A stretch of DNA of 36,201 nucleotides from an uncultured Gammaproteobacteria bacterium (GCA_913050215.1 CAJXBG010000032.1:1-36201), one strand, 5' to 3'. Shown: positions 24,563 to 33,397, counted from the stretch's first letter. Numbers and translations are program-made. Notes: generated by a model from the letters alone, not told the origin.

Positions 24563-25180
24563 CTAGGTGACAAGCCCTGGAAAGGGACCTTCACCTCCGA
24601 TGAAATGATCGACCTCGTGCGTGTCGCCGTGGAAAGTCAACCGATAGATAACATCGTTGCCTTGGTGAAACGCCAGGGTTTCTTGTTCGTTAAAACCAAG
24701 TAGCGTAGAAATCATAACGCGTCCAATTATCCCGTGTGAAACAATACCGATATTGTCTGCAGGTTCGCTCTGAACCAGCGCCAGAAAGGGTGTCGATCGA
24801 GCAATCATGTCTGGATAATTTTCGCAATTGGGTCCACGATAATTAAAGCGATCAGCTTCCAGCGCCTGCCATTCTTTTTTCCACTTTATTTTTAGATCAG
24901 CGTACAGATAGCCACTCCAGTCACCGGTATCCCACTCCATTATTCTGTCGTCAAACGTCATAGGAACACGTAGATGATTGTTAATGATTTCTGCGGTCTG
25001 TTTTGTTCTGTCGAGAGGGGACACAAAAAGTTTTTCAATATTTTGGGACTTGAGAAACTGACCATTAACATCGGCCTGCTCACGACCAAGTTCACTTAGA
25101 TCTGAGTTCCATTGCCCTTGCATACGCATGATGGCATTCCACTCGGTTTGACCGTGACGGACAAAATAGAGGCGCTTCAA
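24563..25180 (-). CDS. Histidine phosphatase family protein
   Basis: A 205-residue phosphoglycerate-mutase-like phosphatase. The phosphohistidine motif is at the N-terminus, FVRHGQTEWNA (Arg8, His9), with SPLDRTKQTAEII, the acid region DDRIMEWDTGDWSG and the second catalytic His in GIVSHGIIGRVM. It removes phosphate from a small phosphorylated metabolite; the substrate is unknown (CobC-, GpmB- and fructose-2,6-bisphosphatase-like proteins all share these motifs). The start is TTG, overlapping the stop of the upstream gene as TTGA, with AAGGAG 7 bases before it, so coupled translation is likely. Last gene of the five-gene run. Confidence 0.9.
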   Translation of the reverse strand: MKRLYFVRHGQTEWNAIMRMQGQWNSDLSELGREQADVNGQFLKSQNIEKLFVSPLDRTKQTAEIINNHLRVPMTFDDRIMEWDTGDWSGYLYADLKIKWKKEWQALEADRFNYRGPNCENYPDMIARSTPFLALVQSEPADNIGIVSHGIIGRVMISTLLGFNEQETLAFHQGNDVIYRLTFHGDTHEVDHFIGGEGPFPGLVT

Positions 25181-26982
25181 GATCGAACTCCTTTTTTCAA
25201 GTCTTTGGTTTGTTGGTCCAGCCAGTCGCGTACGTTGGTTTGGAGGACATCAAGCGGAATAGCACCGCTACCTAGGACGATATCGTGAAAAGCTTTAATG
25301 TCGAATTCTTCGCCAAGCCTTTGTTCTGCTTCCGCTCTCAGCGCGAGTATTTTTAGTTGGCCTATTTTGTAAGCAAGCGCCTGACCGGGCATGGAGATAT
25401 AGCGGTCAATCTCATTAATAATGTCCAGCTCACTTTTGGGTGCGTTGGATTTGAAGTAGTCGATAGCGCGCTGTCTTGACCAGCCTTTGTAGTGCATGCC
25501 TGTATCTACAACTAATCTAACTGCGCGCCACATGTCATAGGTTAGCTGTCCAAATCGATCGTATGGGTCCTCATACAAGCCCATATCATAGCCCAGTCGT
25601 TCGCTGTACAACCCCCAACCTTCAATAAATACGGTGAAGCCTGAATAGCGTCTGAAGTTAGGTAGCTGTTCTAGCTCCTGCTGCAGTGCAATCTGAAGGT
25701 GGTGTCCCGGTACTGATTCGTGGACGCTCAATACAGCCATTTCCCATTTGGGACGCGTCTCAGGTTTATATAAATTTACGTAGTAGTAACCCGCGCGGCT
25801 GCCGTCGGCAGCAGGGCTTGAATAGTAAGCGGTGGTCGTGTCCGGTGCAGAGACGTCAGGTATCTTTTTTAACCCGTAGGGCATTCGAGGCAGTCTGCCA
25901 AAGAGGTTCACCAGCATGGGATCCAGTCGCTTGCTCATCGCCAGATAGCCTTCAAATAGGGCTTCGGGCGTATCATAGTAAAATTGAGGGTCTGTTCTTA
26001 AAAAATGTACAAACTCATCAAAACTGCCTGTGAACTCAGTTTCCGAGATTGCTGATTCCATTTCATTGCGTATTCTCTTTACCTCATCAAGGCCAATCTG
26101 ATGAACTTCATCCGGTGTCATATCGGTAGTTGTGAAGCGCTTGACCAGATATTCGTAATAGCGTTCGCCGTTGGGTAGATCTGAGACACCAAAACTTGTC
26201 CTACAGGCAGGGTAGTAAACATCGTTAAAGTAGGTGTTGAGTCGTCTGTATGCAGGGATGACCTTTGCCGAAATGACTTCCCGCGCTCTGGCCTGAATCT
26301 TAGTCGCATCGGACTTGGAAATACCCTGCGGCATATTGATGAATGCTTTATAGAACAAACTGTCTTCCGGGTTTTCGACCAGTTGCTTTGCTATCTGTGC
26401 AGGTACACGTTGCATGGTTGCTTTTGGCGGCAGCATGCCAGTTGCGATACCCTGATCCATTAGTGCGATCGTTTGATCCATTAGCTGATCAAGCTTGTCG
26501 AGGCGCGCTAACCAGTCTTCAAAGTCTTGGGCGTCTTTAAACTTGAGTCTCGAAGCGCTTTCGTTGAGGGTTTGGATACCGCCTCTCTGGCTGATAGGGA
26601 TCAGGTGCGGAGAAAATGCTGATCTTTTAATTCTGTCTTCGTAGCGAAGTTTAAACAGGTCGTAGTTGACCTGTTCTTCTCTGGGCAATTGGGTCCTATC
26701 TATTTCACTCAGCTGTGAAAGCGCTAACTGGTCTCCTGCTGTATAGGCAGCGAATGCTGTAAGAGATAAGTTTGACCAATTTTGGTTGAAGCGGCGGTCA
26801 CCGAGCATTGAGGCCCACTCAGGACTATTTTGCATATCCCGCTCCCACTGTTCATCAAATAGTGCGTGGAGTTTGCCAGATTCGCTGTTGCCGGAAATCA
26901 CATCAGCCGAGAAGCTGTTTGATGCAGAGCAAAGTAACCAAAATGAAGCAGCTATAGCGCAAATAATCCTGAGAAAACGCAC
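25177..26982 (-). CDS. DUF885 family metallopeptidase-like protein, exported
   Basis: A 601-residue protein with an N-terminal signal peptide (IICAIAASFWLLCSASNSFSA). It matches DUF885, a zinc-peptidase-like family of largely unknown substrates. The putative metal site is H421-E-S-V-P-G-H-H428 with the downstream glutamate in FIEGWGLYSERLG. Length is normal for the family. The start is GTG with AGGA 8 bases before it. It is the fourth gene of the minus-strand run, 48 bases after the deacylase-like gene and overlapping the phosphatase by 4 bases. A Cys at the end of the signal region (WLLCSAS) also resembles a weak lipobox, so lipoprotein export is possible. Role in peptide breakdown is inferred. 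Confidence 0.88.
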   Translation of the reverse strand: MRFLRIICAIAASFWLLCSASNSFSADVISGNSESGKLHALFDEQWERDMQNSPEWASMLGDRRFNQNWSNLSLTAFAAYTAGDQLALSQLSEIDRTQLPREEQVNYDLFKLRYEDRIKRSAFSPHLIPISQRGGIQTLNESASRLKFKDAQDFEDWLARLDKLDQLMDQTIALMDQGIATGMLPPKATMQRVPAQIAKQLVENPEDSLFYKAFINMPQGISKSDATKIQARAREVISAKVIPAYRRLNTYFNDVYYPACRTSFGVSDLPNGERYYEYLVKRFTTTDMTPDEVHQIGLDEVKRIRNEMESAISETEFTGSFDEFVHFLRTDPQFYYDTPEALFEGYLAMSKRLDPMLVNLFGRLPRMPYGLKKIPDVSAPDTTTAYYSSPAADGSRAGYYYVNLYKPETRPKWEMAVLSVHESVPGHHLQIALQQELEQLPNFRRYSGFTVFIEGWGLYSERLGYDMGLYEDPYDRFGQLTYDMWRAVRLVVDTGMHYKGWSRQRAIDYFKSNAPKSELDIINEIDRYISMPGQALAYKIGQLKILALRAEAEQRLGEEFDIKAFHDIVLGSGAIPLDVLQTNVRDWLDQQTKDLKKGVRS

Positions 26983-27030
26983 GAGTTATTCCTGAAGCAA
27001 ATATGTGCCACATACAATAGAGGTAAGAGG

Positions 27031-28638
27031 CTATTGGGTCCAGCCTGCGATAAATGCGACGTGCATTGGGTCCGCAACTTGAATTGTTGCAAAAGCAGGC
27101 TTGAGAATGGTGCCTGCTTTTTTCTCAACCATTGTGCCATTTTCTCGCGCGATCTTGCCGTTGATTATGACGAGGTCAAATCCTTCAGCAAATTGGAAGG
27201 GATCCGGATAGGTCGCTTTTTCGCGGACTTTTGACGGGTCGAAGATGATGAGGTCTGCCTTCATGCCTTCGCGCAGAACGCCACGGTCTGCAATCTGAAG
27301 CGTCTTCGCCGGAAGCGAGGTCATTTTGCGGACAGCCTCGGGTAGGGATAAGACTTTTCGCTCATTCACATAAAGCTCAATCATCTTAGCGAAGGTGCCA
27401 TGGCCGCGAGGATGAAAACCAGTGGGGCTGCCGTCCGAGCAAATAGAAATATTGGGATCCGCAATAATGGTCGATTGAAGTTGGTCATTCATGACGAAAT
27501 AAGCGCCCGAAGCGCCCTGAGGCCCAATTTTGTCAATCAGTACATTTTGGAAAGGCATCTCAAGTTCATGCGCAATATCTGCAAGCGTTTTTCCGGTGTA
27601 AGGTGCTGTGCCCAGGAGTGTGGCGTCAGGGCCATTTCTGCGGGTCACTTTGTTAACGAGGAATGTTTCAAGCTCGGCACGTCTGTTTTGCTTGGCGATT
27701 TGAAACTGTTCTTCCGCCTTTGCCCAGATCGGAAAAACAATACTGATCCCCGTATAGCTCGCATTGTATGGATAGCTATCGGCGGAGATGCGCACGCCTT
27801 TTGCGCGGGCATCATCTATAATTTTGAGAATTTGGTGGCCGCGATCAGCGCCTTTGCCATAAACCGATTTAAGGTGTGCAATGTGAACTCGTGCATGTTC
27901 ACCCTGCTCAATGAGTTCGGCAATCGAAGCGTCTAGCTGGTCATCGTCTTCATTACGTACATGGCTCATGATTAACCGGTCTTTCCCGCCAACGACTTTT
28001 GCAATAGCTTCAAGTTCTCTCGCGGGTGCATTCAGACCCGGATTGTATTCAAGACCTGAACTTAGACCAAAGGTATATTCCAGGGCATCGTCGAGCGTGG
28101 CCAGCATTTCGCCCAAGGCTTTCTTGTCCGGATCTCCGTCTCTGCCGATACCAGAAATATTCCTCAGCGTGCCGTGTCCAATAAACATCGCTAGATTGGG
28201 TGCAAGTCCCTTTTTAGCAACTTCCTGCAACCAATCATCGAGATTGTTTACTGCCGGGCTATCGCCGTCTTGCCCGAGAGTAATGGTGGTGACACCCATG
28301 GCTAAAAAATTTTCGAAGTCAGGGGTTTCCAGCGGATTGCCATGTGAGTGTAAGTCGATAAATCCCGGAGAGATCACGCGCCCCTTTGCATCGATAGTCC
28401 GCGTGATTCTTGAGCGCAGGTCCTGCTCTGAAAATCGAGTTTCTCCAACAAAGACAATTGAGTCGTCGACAATCACTACGTCTGCCTTGATGGCCTCATT
28501 GCCTAATCCGTCAAGCACTTGTCCGTTGGTGATAACAAGATCGATGCGGGTTTGTTCGGGCAGAAAAGGCTGATTTTGGTTATCGCAGGAGACAAGTAGG
28601 AAAAAGACCGTGCTAAATAAAAGCTGAGTGATTCTCAT
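27031..28638 (-). CDS. N-acyl-D-amino-acid deacylase-like amidohydrolase, lipoprotein
   Basis: A 535-residue amidohydrolase of the D-aminoacylase group. The N-terminus has a lipobox, FFLLVSC, so it is probably an envelope lipoprotein. Metal-site motifs are ISPGFIDLHSHG, HVRNEDDD, RVHIAHLKSVYGKG and the catalytic-Asp segment ICSDGSPTGFHPRGHGTF; the C-terminal LREGMKADLIIFDPSKV is the usual cap of the composite beta-sandwich. It would cleave N-acylated D-amino acids or related dipeptides. The ATG at 28638 follows AGGC; a GTG one codon earlier is possible. It starts 5 bases after the AroQ stop, indicating one transcript with aroQ. Substrate identity is inference. Confidence 0.88.
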   Translation of the reverse strand: MRITQLLFSTVFFLLVSCDNQNQPFLPEQTRIDLVITNGQVLDGLGNEAIKADVVIVDDSIVFVGETRFSEQDLRSRITRTIDAKGRVISPGFIDLHSHGNPLETPDFENFLAMGVTTITLGQDGDSPAVNNLDDWLQEVAKKGLAPNLAMFIGHGTLRNISGIGRDGDPDKKALGEMLATLDDALEYTFGLSSGLEYNPGLNAPARELEAIAKVVGGKDRLIMSHVRNEDDDQLDASIAELIEQGEHARVHIAHLKSVYGKGADRGHQILKIIDDARAKGVRISADSYPYNASYTGISIVFPIWAKAEEQFQIAKQNRRAELETFLVNKVTRRNGPDATLLGTAPYTGKTLADIAHELEMPFQNVLIDKIGPQGASGAYFVMNDQLQSTIIADPNISICSDGSPTGFHPRGHGTFAKMIELYVNERKVLSLPEAVRKMTSLPAKTLQIADRGVLREGMKADLIIFDPSKVREKATYPDPFQFAEGFDLVIINGKIARENGTMVEKKAGTILKPAFATIQVADPMHVAFIAGWTQ

Positions 28639-28643
28639 CACGC

Positions 28644-29099
28644 CTAATGGCTTTCCAAAATAGTTGTTTGATCGCGAAGTTGAGCAATTATCTCTATCGA
28701 ACGTTCATAACCCTGTACACCGAGTCCTGCGATGACGGCATTTGCGGCGGAGGAAACATAGGAAAGGTGGCGAAAAGATTCCCGCAGGTGAGGGTTGGAA
28801 ATGTGAAGCTCTATCACAAACCCGGTATAGGCGCGCAGTGCATCGTGAATAGCAATCGAAGTGTGCGTGTAAGCACCTGCATTAAGCACGATCGCATCGA
28901 CCTTGTTGATCGCTTCCTGTATCCAGGTGACGATTTGTCCCTCGTGATTCGACTGAAGAAACAAGACATCTAGGTCATTATTTTCACCCAACTGTCGGCA
29001 GCTATTAGCGACATCTTCAAGTGTGTCATGGCCATATATTTCAGGTTCCCGAGTGCCCAAAAGGTTAAGGTTTGGGCCGTTAATAACATGCACTTTCAT
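28644..29099 (-). CDS. aroQ: Type II 3-dehydroquinate dehydratase
   Basis: A 151-residue cytoplasmic enzyme of the shikimate pathway that converts 3-dehydroquinate to 3-dehydroshikimate. All catalytic residues are present: Asn10 in INGPNLNLLG, Arg17 and Tyr22 in the lid TREPEIYG, Asn73 and His79 in LNAGAYTHTS, His99 in IELHISN and Arg110 in RESFRHLS. Length is typical for the dodecameric family. GGAG precedes the ATG. The gene sits 16 bases after a degenerate paralogue and just before the deacylase-like gene, not beside accB/accC as in many gammaproteobacteria, so this could be a second, catabolic-type copy; whether another exists is outside the window. Confidence 0.94.
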   Translation of the reverse strand: MKVHVINGPNLNLLGTREPEIYGHDTLEDVANSCRQLGENNDLDVLFLQSNHEGQIVTWIQEAINKVDAIVLNAGAYTHTSIAIHDALRAYTGFVIELHISNPHLRESFRHLSYVSSAANAVIAGLGVQGYERSIEIIAQLRDQTTILESH

Positions 29100-29115
29100 G
29101 GGTTCTCCGTGATGG

Positions 29116-29550
29116 CTATCTATTGATTTTTGTTGCCAGTGACTGAATCGCTAGCAGGTATCCATGAATGCCTAGGCCCGCAATAAAACCTGCATCGCTT
29201 TCAGGGACCTTTAGTGGTGCCGAAATGTTTGAGCCAGTCAGAAAGATGTTTTCGAGATGGACTTCGATGATCGGTATGTTCAAGTGAGCGATTGAGGTGA
29301 TCGCAGCTTGAAGTCTTTCAAAATCGAAAGTCGCTGCTTCTTTGTTCGCGACGGGGCTGATAATAATCCCGCTAAACTCCTGAGCATCGATCTCAAGCCA
29401 CCTCGTGATTTCTGTTTCGTCATCGGATTGACGAAAATCCAAGCCAGCACCCGATTGCTGACATGTGTGTCGACACGTCTCCTCGATCTCACTCAGTGCT
29501 GAGCCAGACAGACCAGGTCCGTTAAGAATCAATATGTTATAAGTCGTCAT
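29116..29550 (-). CDS. AroQ-like protein lacking catalytic residues
   Basis: A 144-residue paralogue of the AroQ encoded next to it. It keeps the fold markers YNILILNGPGLSG, IIEVHLEN (His98, Asn101) and GFIAGLGIHGYLLAI, aligned over the full length. The catalytic lid with Arg and Tyr (TREPxxYG in AroQ) is deleted, and the Asn/His segment NAGAYTHTS is replaced by SPVANKEAA. It is therefore probably inactive as a dehydratase and may be a structural or regulatory partner. ATG at 29550 is preferred because the fold starts there; a TTG at 29613 would add 21 residues but has no family match. First gene of the five-gene minus-strand run; divergent from copA. Confidence 0.72.
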   Translation of the reverse strand: MTTYNILILNGPGLSGSALSEIEETCRHTCQQSGAGLDFRQSDDETEITRWLEIDAQEFSGIIISPVANKEAATFDFERLQAAITSIAHLNIPIIEVHLENIFLTGSNISAPLKVPESDAGFIAGLGIHGYLLAIQSLATKINR

Positions 29551-29657
29551 GAGTATCGCTATGATCAAAGCAGTAAAGGAATGAATAATCCTCCCATTGT
29601 TGAAAGTGGTCAAGTAAGCGGCGACCCCAAGTTGAAAAGTTGATGATTCAGGGCTGC

Positions 29658-29688
29658 TTTACCTTCGTGTTACACCAGACTTTATGAT
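29658..29688 (+). promoter_or_regulatory. Possible MerR-type (CueR-like) promoter of copA
   Basis: TTTACC (29658-29663), a 19-bp spacer and TATGAT (29683-29688). The long spacer and the ACCTTC left half-site resemble CueR-controlled copper promoters; the right half-site is not conserved, so this is weak. The implied transcript start near 29695 fits translation from the ATG at 29733. Confidence 0.35.
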
Positions 29689-29732
29689 TACGCCTGAAAA
29701 TGTACAAAATAGTCGCGCCTGAGGTACCACCG

Positions 29733-32015
29733 ATGAATTCAAAACAAGTAATCGCGCAGGCTGTGCTGCAAGGCGCGGGGTCTGTTCACTACCTTGCCAT
29801 TAGTGGTATGAGCTGCGCGAGCTGTGTGAGCACTGTTGAGGGTGCGCTTGAGCGCGTTGAAGGGACCCACAGCGTTTCGGTTAATTTTGCTGATCAATCT
29901 GCAAGAATTGTCGGCCAGGCAGGCTTGGAGAGTCTTATCTCCGCAGTCAGGAAAGCGGGTTATGACGCAACCACTCAAGATAATAATGATAATGATGCTC
30001 GCGTTGCTCAAATCGAGAAAGAGCTTCGCCGTGCTTTTCGCGAATCAGGTGTCGCACTGGTTGTAGGCGCCGGGTTGATGCTGGGGATGTGGTTTGACCT
30101 TCTGCCTGCGCAATCGGATCAATTGTTTTGGCTGGGGATGAGTCTCGCTGTGGCTACGGTGATGTTCTACTCCGGCAGAAAATTTTTTAGTGCCGCACTA
30201 AATGCCCTGACCCACGGTACCACGACGATGGATACGCTAATCGTGTTGGGCACATCAACAGCCTGGCTGTATTCAACGTTGATAATCCTGTGGCCAGAGC
30301 TTGTACCGGTGCAATCAAGGCATTTGTTCTTTGAAGCGGCTGTCTTGATAATTGGTTTTGTTGGGCTGGGCAAGGCGCTGGAAAGTCACGCGAAAGGCAA
30401 GACATCACTCGCGATTAGCCAACTGCTCAATTTACAGCCACCGACCGCGATTAAGGTTGAAACAGGTTCAGATGGTGTCCAGAGTGAAAATGTGGTGCCT
30501 GTTGCTATGCTGAAAACCGGTGACGTCATTCGTCTTTTGCCGGGGCAGGCTGTTCCCGTAGACGGTGTTGTTTTGCGGGGAGAGTCGAGTATTGATGAGT
30601 CTATGTTGACCGGAGAAAGTCTTCCGATAGAAAAAACGCAGGGTGCCAAGGTTGTTGCTGGCACAATAAATCAACAGGGAATGTTGCTGATCGCAGCCAG
30701 CGAGATTGGTGACAAGACAGTGCTCGCTGGTATCGTGAAACTGATCCGTGAAGCTCAGAACTCCAAGCCGAAAATTGGTCGAATCACCGATAAAATAGCC
30801 AGTGTTTTTGTGCCGATAGTCATTGCAATCTCGATAGTGACCGCGGCGGTATGGTTAATCTACGGCCCTGAACCCCGCGTTGCTTATGCGGTCAGTACTG
30901 CCATGGCTGTGCTCATTATTGCCTGTCCCTGTGCGCTTGGTTTGGCGATTCCTATGTCGATCATGGTGGGTATAGGTCGTGCTGCCGGTGAAGGGCTGCT
31001 CATCAGGAATAGTGATGCGCTGCAGGCAGCATCAAAGCTGACGACCGTGGTCATCGATAAGACTGGCACGCTAACAGAGGGAAAGCCCGGAATAATAGGT
31101 TTTGAAGTCAGTCAGAAATATCAGAAGGGTGAGGATGGTTTGTTACGTATTGCCCGTAGCCTTGAGAAGCTATCTGAACACCCATTGGCAAGAGGAGTGG
31201 TAGCTTATTGTGACGCTAGGGTCGGTGATGTCCCCACGGCAAAGGTTTCCCATTTCACAGCGTCTCCCGGTGGGGGCGTGAAAGGTGAAATTGATGGTGA
31301 GATCGTCGCCATAGGCAATACCCGATACATGGCCGCTCATCATATGGTGCTGCCTGCAGAACTTTCCGATCCAAAGATGGGCCCTGCAACCACAATATAC
31401 GTCGGTCTTGGTAAGCACGTAATCGGTGCTTTCTATTTGCGTGATCAAATCAAGAATGATTCAAAAGCATCAATAAAAATGTTGAGAGAACTGGGCCTTA
31501 AGATTGTCATGTTAACTGGGGACAGTCAGGAAGTGGCGATAGAGATAAGCGAGCAATTAGGGTTAGCGGACTTTGTTGCTGAAATGTCGCCCGAGCAGAA
31601 GCTGGATTATATCCGCGGTTTGCAAAACGCTGGGGAAAAGGTCGGTATGGTCGGCGATGGTATTAACGATTCACTGGCGCTGAGCACGGCGGATGTTGGG
31701 TTTGCGATGGGTGCGGGTACCGATATTGCGATCCAAAGCGCAGACGTGGCGTTGTTGAGTAATAGCGTGGCGGGCGTTGCCAAGGCTATTTTGCTCTCGA
31801 GATATTGCCTGCGCAATATATACCAGAATCTGGCTGGTGCCTTTGGCTATAACCTGCTGCTGATTCCGCTGGCCGCCGGTGCGTTTTTTCCCTGGTTCGG
31901 GTGGCTGATTAATCCTGCTTTTGCTGGTGTAGCGATGGCGGCTTCTTCAATCACGGTTGTGACCAACGCGAACAGGTTAAGATTCTTTCGTCTCGGCCAT
32001 GACCACGTCGAATAA
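29733..32015 (+). CDS. copA: Copper-translocating P-type ATPase (P1B-1)
   Basis: A 760-residue inner-membrane Cu+ exporter. One N-terminal heavy-metal domain has GMSCASC (Cys28, Cys31). Then come eight membrane segments, the actuator loop with MLTGESLP, the membrane metal site CPC (398-400), the phosphorylation site DKTGT (Asp442), SEHPLA (P1B His-Pro) and the hinge VGDGINDSLAL. The YN in GAFGYNLLLIP and MAASS in the last segments mark copper specificity. An ATG at 29700 adds 11 residues, but the ATG at 29733 has GAGGT 8 bases upstream and is preferred. Its last 39 bases overlap the tail of the opposite-strand monooxygenase gene. Role: copper detoxification or loading of cuproenzymes. Confidence 0.94.
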   Translation: MNSKQVIAQAVLQGAGSVHYLAISGMSCASCVSTVEGALERVEGTHSVSVNFADQSARIVGQAGLESLISAVRKAGYDATTQDNNDNDARVAQIEKELRRAFRESGVALVVGAGLMLGMWFDLLPAQSDQLFWLGMSLAVATVMFYSGRKFFSAALNALTHGTTTMDTLIVLGTSTAWLYSTLIILWPELVPVQSRHLFFEAAVLIIGFVGLGKALESHAKGKTSLAISQLLNLQPPTAIKVETGSDGVQSENVVPVAMLKTGDVIRLLPGQAVPVDGVVLRGESSIDESMLTGESLPIEKTQGAKVVAGTINQQGMLLIAASEIGDKTVLAGIVKLIREAQNSKPKIGRITDKIASVFVPIVIAISIVTAAVWLIYGPEPRVAYAVSTAMAVLIIACPCALGLAIPMSIMVGIGRAAGEGLLIRNSDALQAASKLTTVVIDKTGTLTEGKPGIIGFEVSQKYQKGEDGLLRIARSLEKLSEHPLARGVVAYCDARVGDVPTAKVSHFTASPGGGVKGEIDGEIVAIGNTRYMAAHHMVLPAELSDPKMGPATTIYVGLGKHVIGAFYLRDQIKNDSKASIKMLRELGLKIVMLTGDSQEVAIEISEQLGLADFVAEMSPEQKLDYIRGLQNAGEKVGMVGDGINDSLALSTADVGFAMGAGTDIAIQSADVALLSNSVAGVAKAILLSRYCLRNIYQNLAGAFGYNLLLIPLAAGAFFPWFGWLINPAFAGVAMAASSITVVTNANRLRFFRLGHDHVE

Positions 32016-32309
32016 CTCGAGATGGGGTGGTCCTTGGTAAGTGCCTTTGGCGGCACCGGCATTGGCATGGGCCTGGCGAAAGTTTTCAGACCTAGTCCAA
32101 TCGCGGAAACTCTGCTCGCTCTCCCAGATCGTCAGGGTCGAGTACATTGTGAATTTTTCGACCTGATCTTTTGCGCTGGTTTCCCTCAGCAATTTGAAGG
32201 AATGGTAGCCAGGCACGGTGTCTAACGATGAGTTTCTGGACGCCCAGATCTCCTCGAAGCCTTGTTCGTAACCTGGGTTTATTTTGAACCTGTTCATAGC
32301 TATGTACAT
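31977..32309 (-). CDS. ABM-fold monooxygenase, IsdG/HmoA-like
   Basis: A 110-residue dimeric alpha+beta barrel protein. The residues used by IsdG-type heme oxygenases have counterparts: Asn6 (AMNRF), Trp71 (FRDWTRS) and His81 (RQAHA), with the same 10-residue Trp-His spacing as IsdG. The strands YIAMNRFKINPGY and MYSTLTIWESEQSF are typical. It may therefore open heme and release iron, but other ABM proteins act on different aromatic substrates. AGG about 9 bases before the ATG; Met5 is an alternative start. The 3' end overlaps the copA coding region by 39 bp on the opposite strand. Monocistronic, divergent from an SDR gene. Confidence 0.82.
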   Translation of the reverse strand: MYIAMNRFKINPGYEQGFEEIWASRNSSLDTVPGYHSFKLLRETSAKDQVEKFTMYSTLTIWESEQSFRDWTRSENFRQAHANAGAAKGTYQGPPHLELFDVVMAETKES

Positions 32310-32433
32310 AGTGCGACGCCTGAGATTGTTTGCCTATATTACAACCACGCCACCGGTAATGTCTCTGGTGACGAGAATCTTTAAACCGTGTTAACCTCAA
32401 CCGCAAAGGAAATTCACAAACCCTGGAGATACT

Positions 32434-33294
32434 ATGTCAAAAATACTCATCACTGGAACCAGTAAAGGCATTGGGTACGACGCAGCGTTATGTCTTGCGC
32501 GAAATGGACACGAGGTTGTGGCGACAATGCGCAACCCTAACAATTCTGATCTTTCTGAGGTCGCGTCTAAAGAGTCACTCAATATAGATATTCAAGCTCT
32601 GGATGTCGATGACATTGATTCGGTCAAAGAAGTCTTCGATAAGGTTGGTGCGATAGATGTGTTGATTAACAATGCCGGCATATTGAGCTACAACATACTT
32701 GAGGATGAATCGATTGAACGCTTTATGGAAGTTGTCAACACTAACTTATTTGGTGTTGTCAGATGCTGTAAGGCGGTTATTCCCCGCATGAGGGCCGCGC
32801 AAAGCGGATGCATTATAAATATTGGTTCAGTTGCCGGAAAAGTAACAATTCCTTGCAGCTCAGCATATTCCTCATCGAAGCATGCGATCGAGGCATTCAG
32901 TGAAGTGCTTGCACAGGAGATGTTGCCGTTCGGCGTTAGAGTACATTTGGTCCAACCTGGCATTATCGATACGCCGATGGCAACGACTGAGTTTCCCGCA
33001 CCAAAAAAGGACAGCCTTTATCCACAAGGGAAGCGGGTTTCTGCGTTGTTTGCAGCGGCGTCTCAAGTTGATGCTCCGGCTTCTCTAGTATCAGACAAAC
33101 TGAAGTACCTTATTGAAGTTGGTGATGAGCGGCTTCGCCACCCTGTTGGTCCAGATTCTCTTGTTTTTCTTGGCTATCGTGCGAGTGTCGATGATGAACG
33201 ACTGATCTCGACCTGGGGCGCTGCCAGCGATGAGGAATTTTTGAGAAAATCTGGTCAGGATATGATGATGGATCTAACGCCGTTTATGGAATAG
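32434..33294 (+). CDS. SDR family oxidoreductase
   Basis: A 286-residue short-chain dehydrogenase. Motifs are ILITGTSKGIGYDAA (TGxxxGIG), a basic ATMRNP after the second strand that favours NADP(H), LDVDDIDSV, NNAGIL, the tetrad Asn in VNTNLFGVV, NIGSVAG (Ser) and YSSSK (Tyr, Lys). The GVRVHLVQPGIIDTPM segment and a longer C-terminus (~90 residues) place it with the retinol-dehydrogenase-like SDRs. GGAG lies 7 bases before the ATG. Substrate unknown. Followed by a 157-bp gap before the convergent kinase-like gene. Confidence 0.88.
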   Translation: MSKILITGTSKGIGYDAALCLARNGHEVVATMRNPNNSDLSEVASKESLNIDIQALDVDDIDSVKEVFDKVGAIDVLINNAGILSYNILEDESIERFMEVVNTNLFGVVRCCKAVIPRMRAAQSGCIINIGSVAGKVTIPCSSAYSSSKHAIEAFSEVLAQEMLPFGVRVHLVQPGIIDTPMATTEFPAPKKDSLYPQGKRVSALFAAASQVDAPASLVSDKLKYLIEVGDERLRHPVGPDSLVFLGYRASVDDERLISTWGAASDEEFLRKSGQDMMMDLTPFME

Positions 33295-33321
33295 TCACGC
33301 CTATTCGACAAAAATAGCATA

Positions 33322-33397
33322 GAGCCCAGGGCTCAAAGGTGCTGATTCAAATCAACGGCTTGTTGCGAAAGGTGGCGATTTCATGGAGGTAATCGCC
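33322..33397. terminator. Two hairpins between converging genes
   Basis: GAGCCC-A-GGGCTC at 33322-33334 is a perfect 13-bp palindrome, and GGCGATT/AATCGCC (33374-33380 with 33391-33397) a 7-bp stem with a 10-base loop. Both lie between the stops of the SDR and kinase-like genes. Neither has a proper T-run, so termination is only suggested by position. Confidence 0.35.

Noticed and set aside
27911-28573. 220-codon plus-strand frame inside the deacylase-like gene
   Set aside because: The opposite strand encodes a full amidohydrolase with all motifs; this Ser/Pro-rich frame is antisense.
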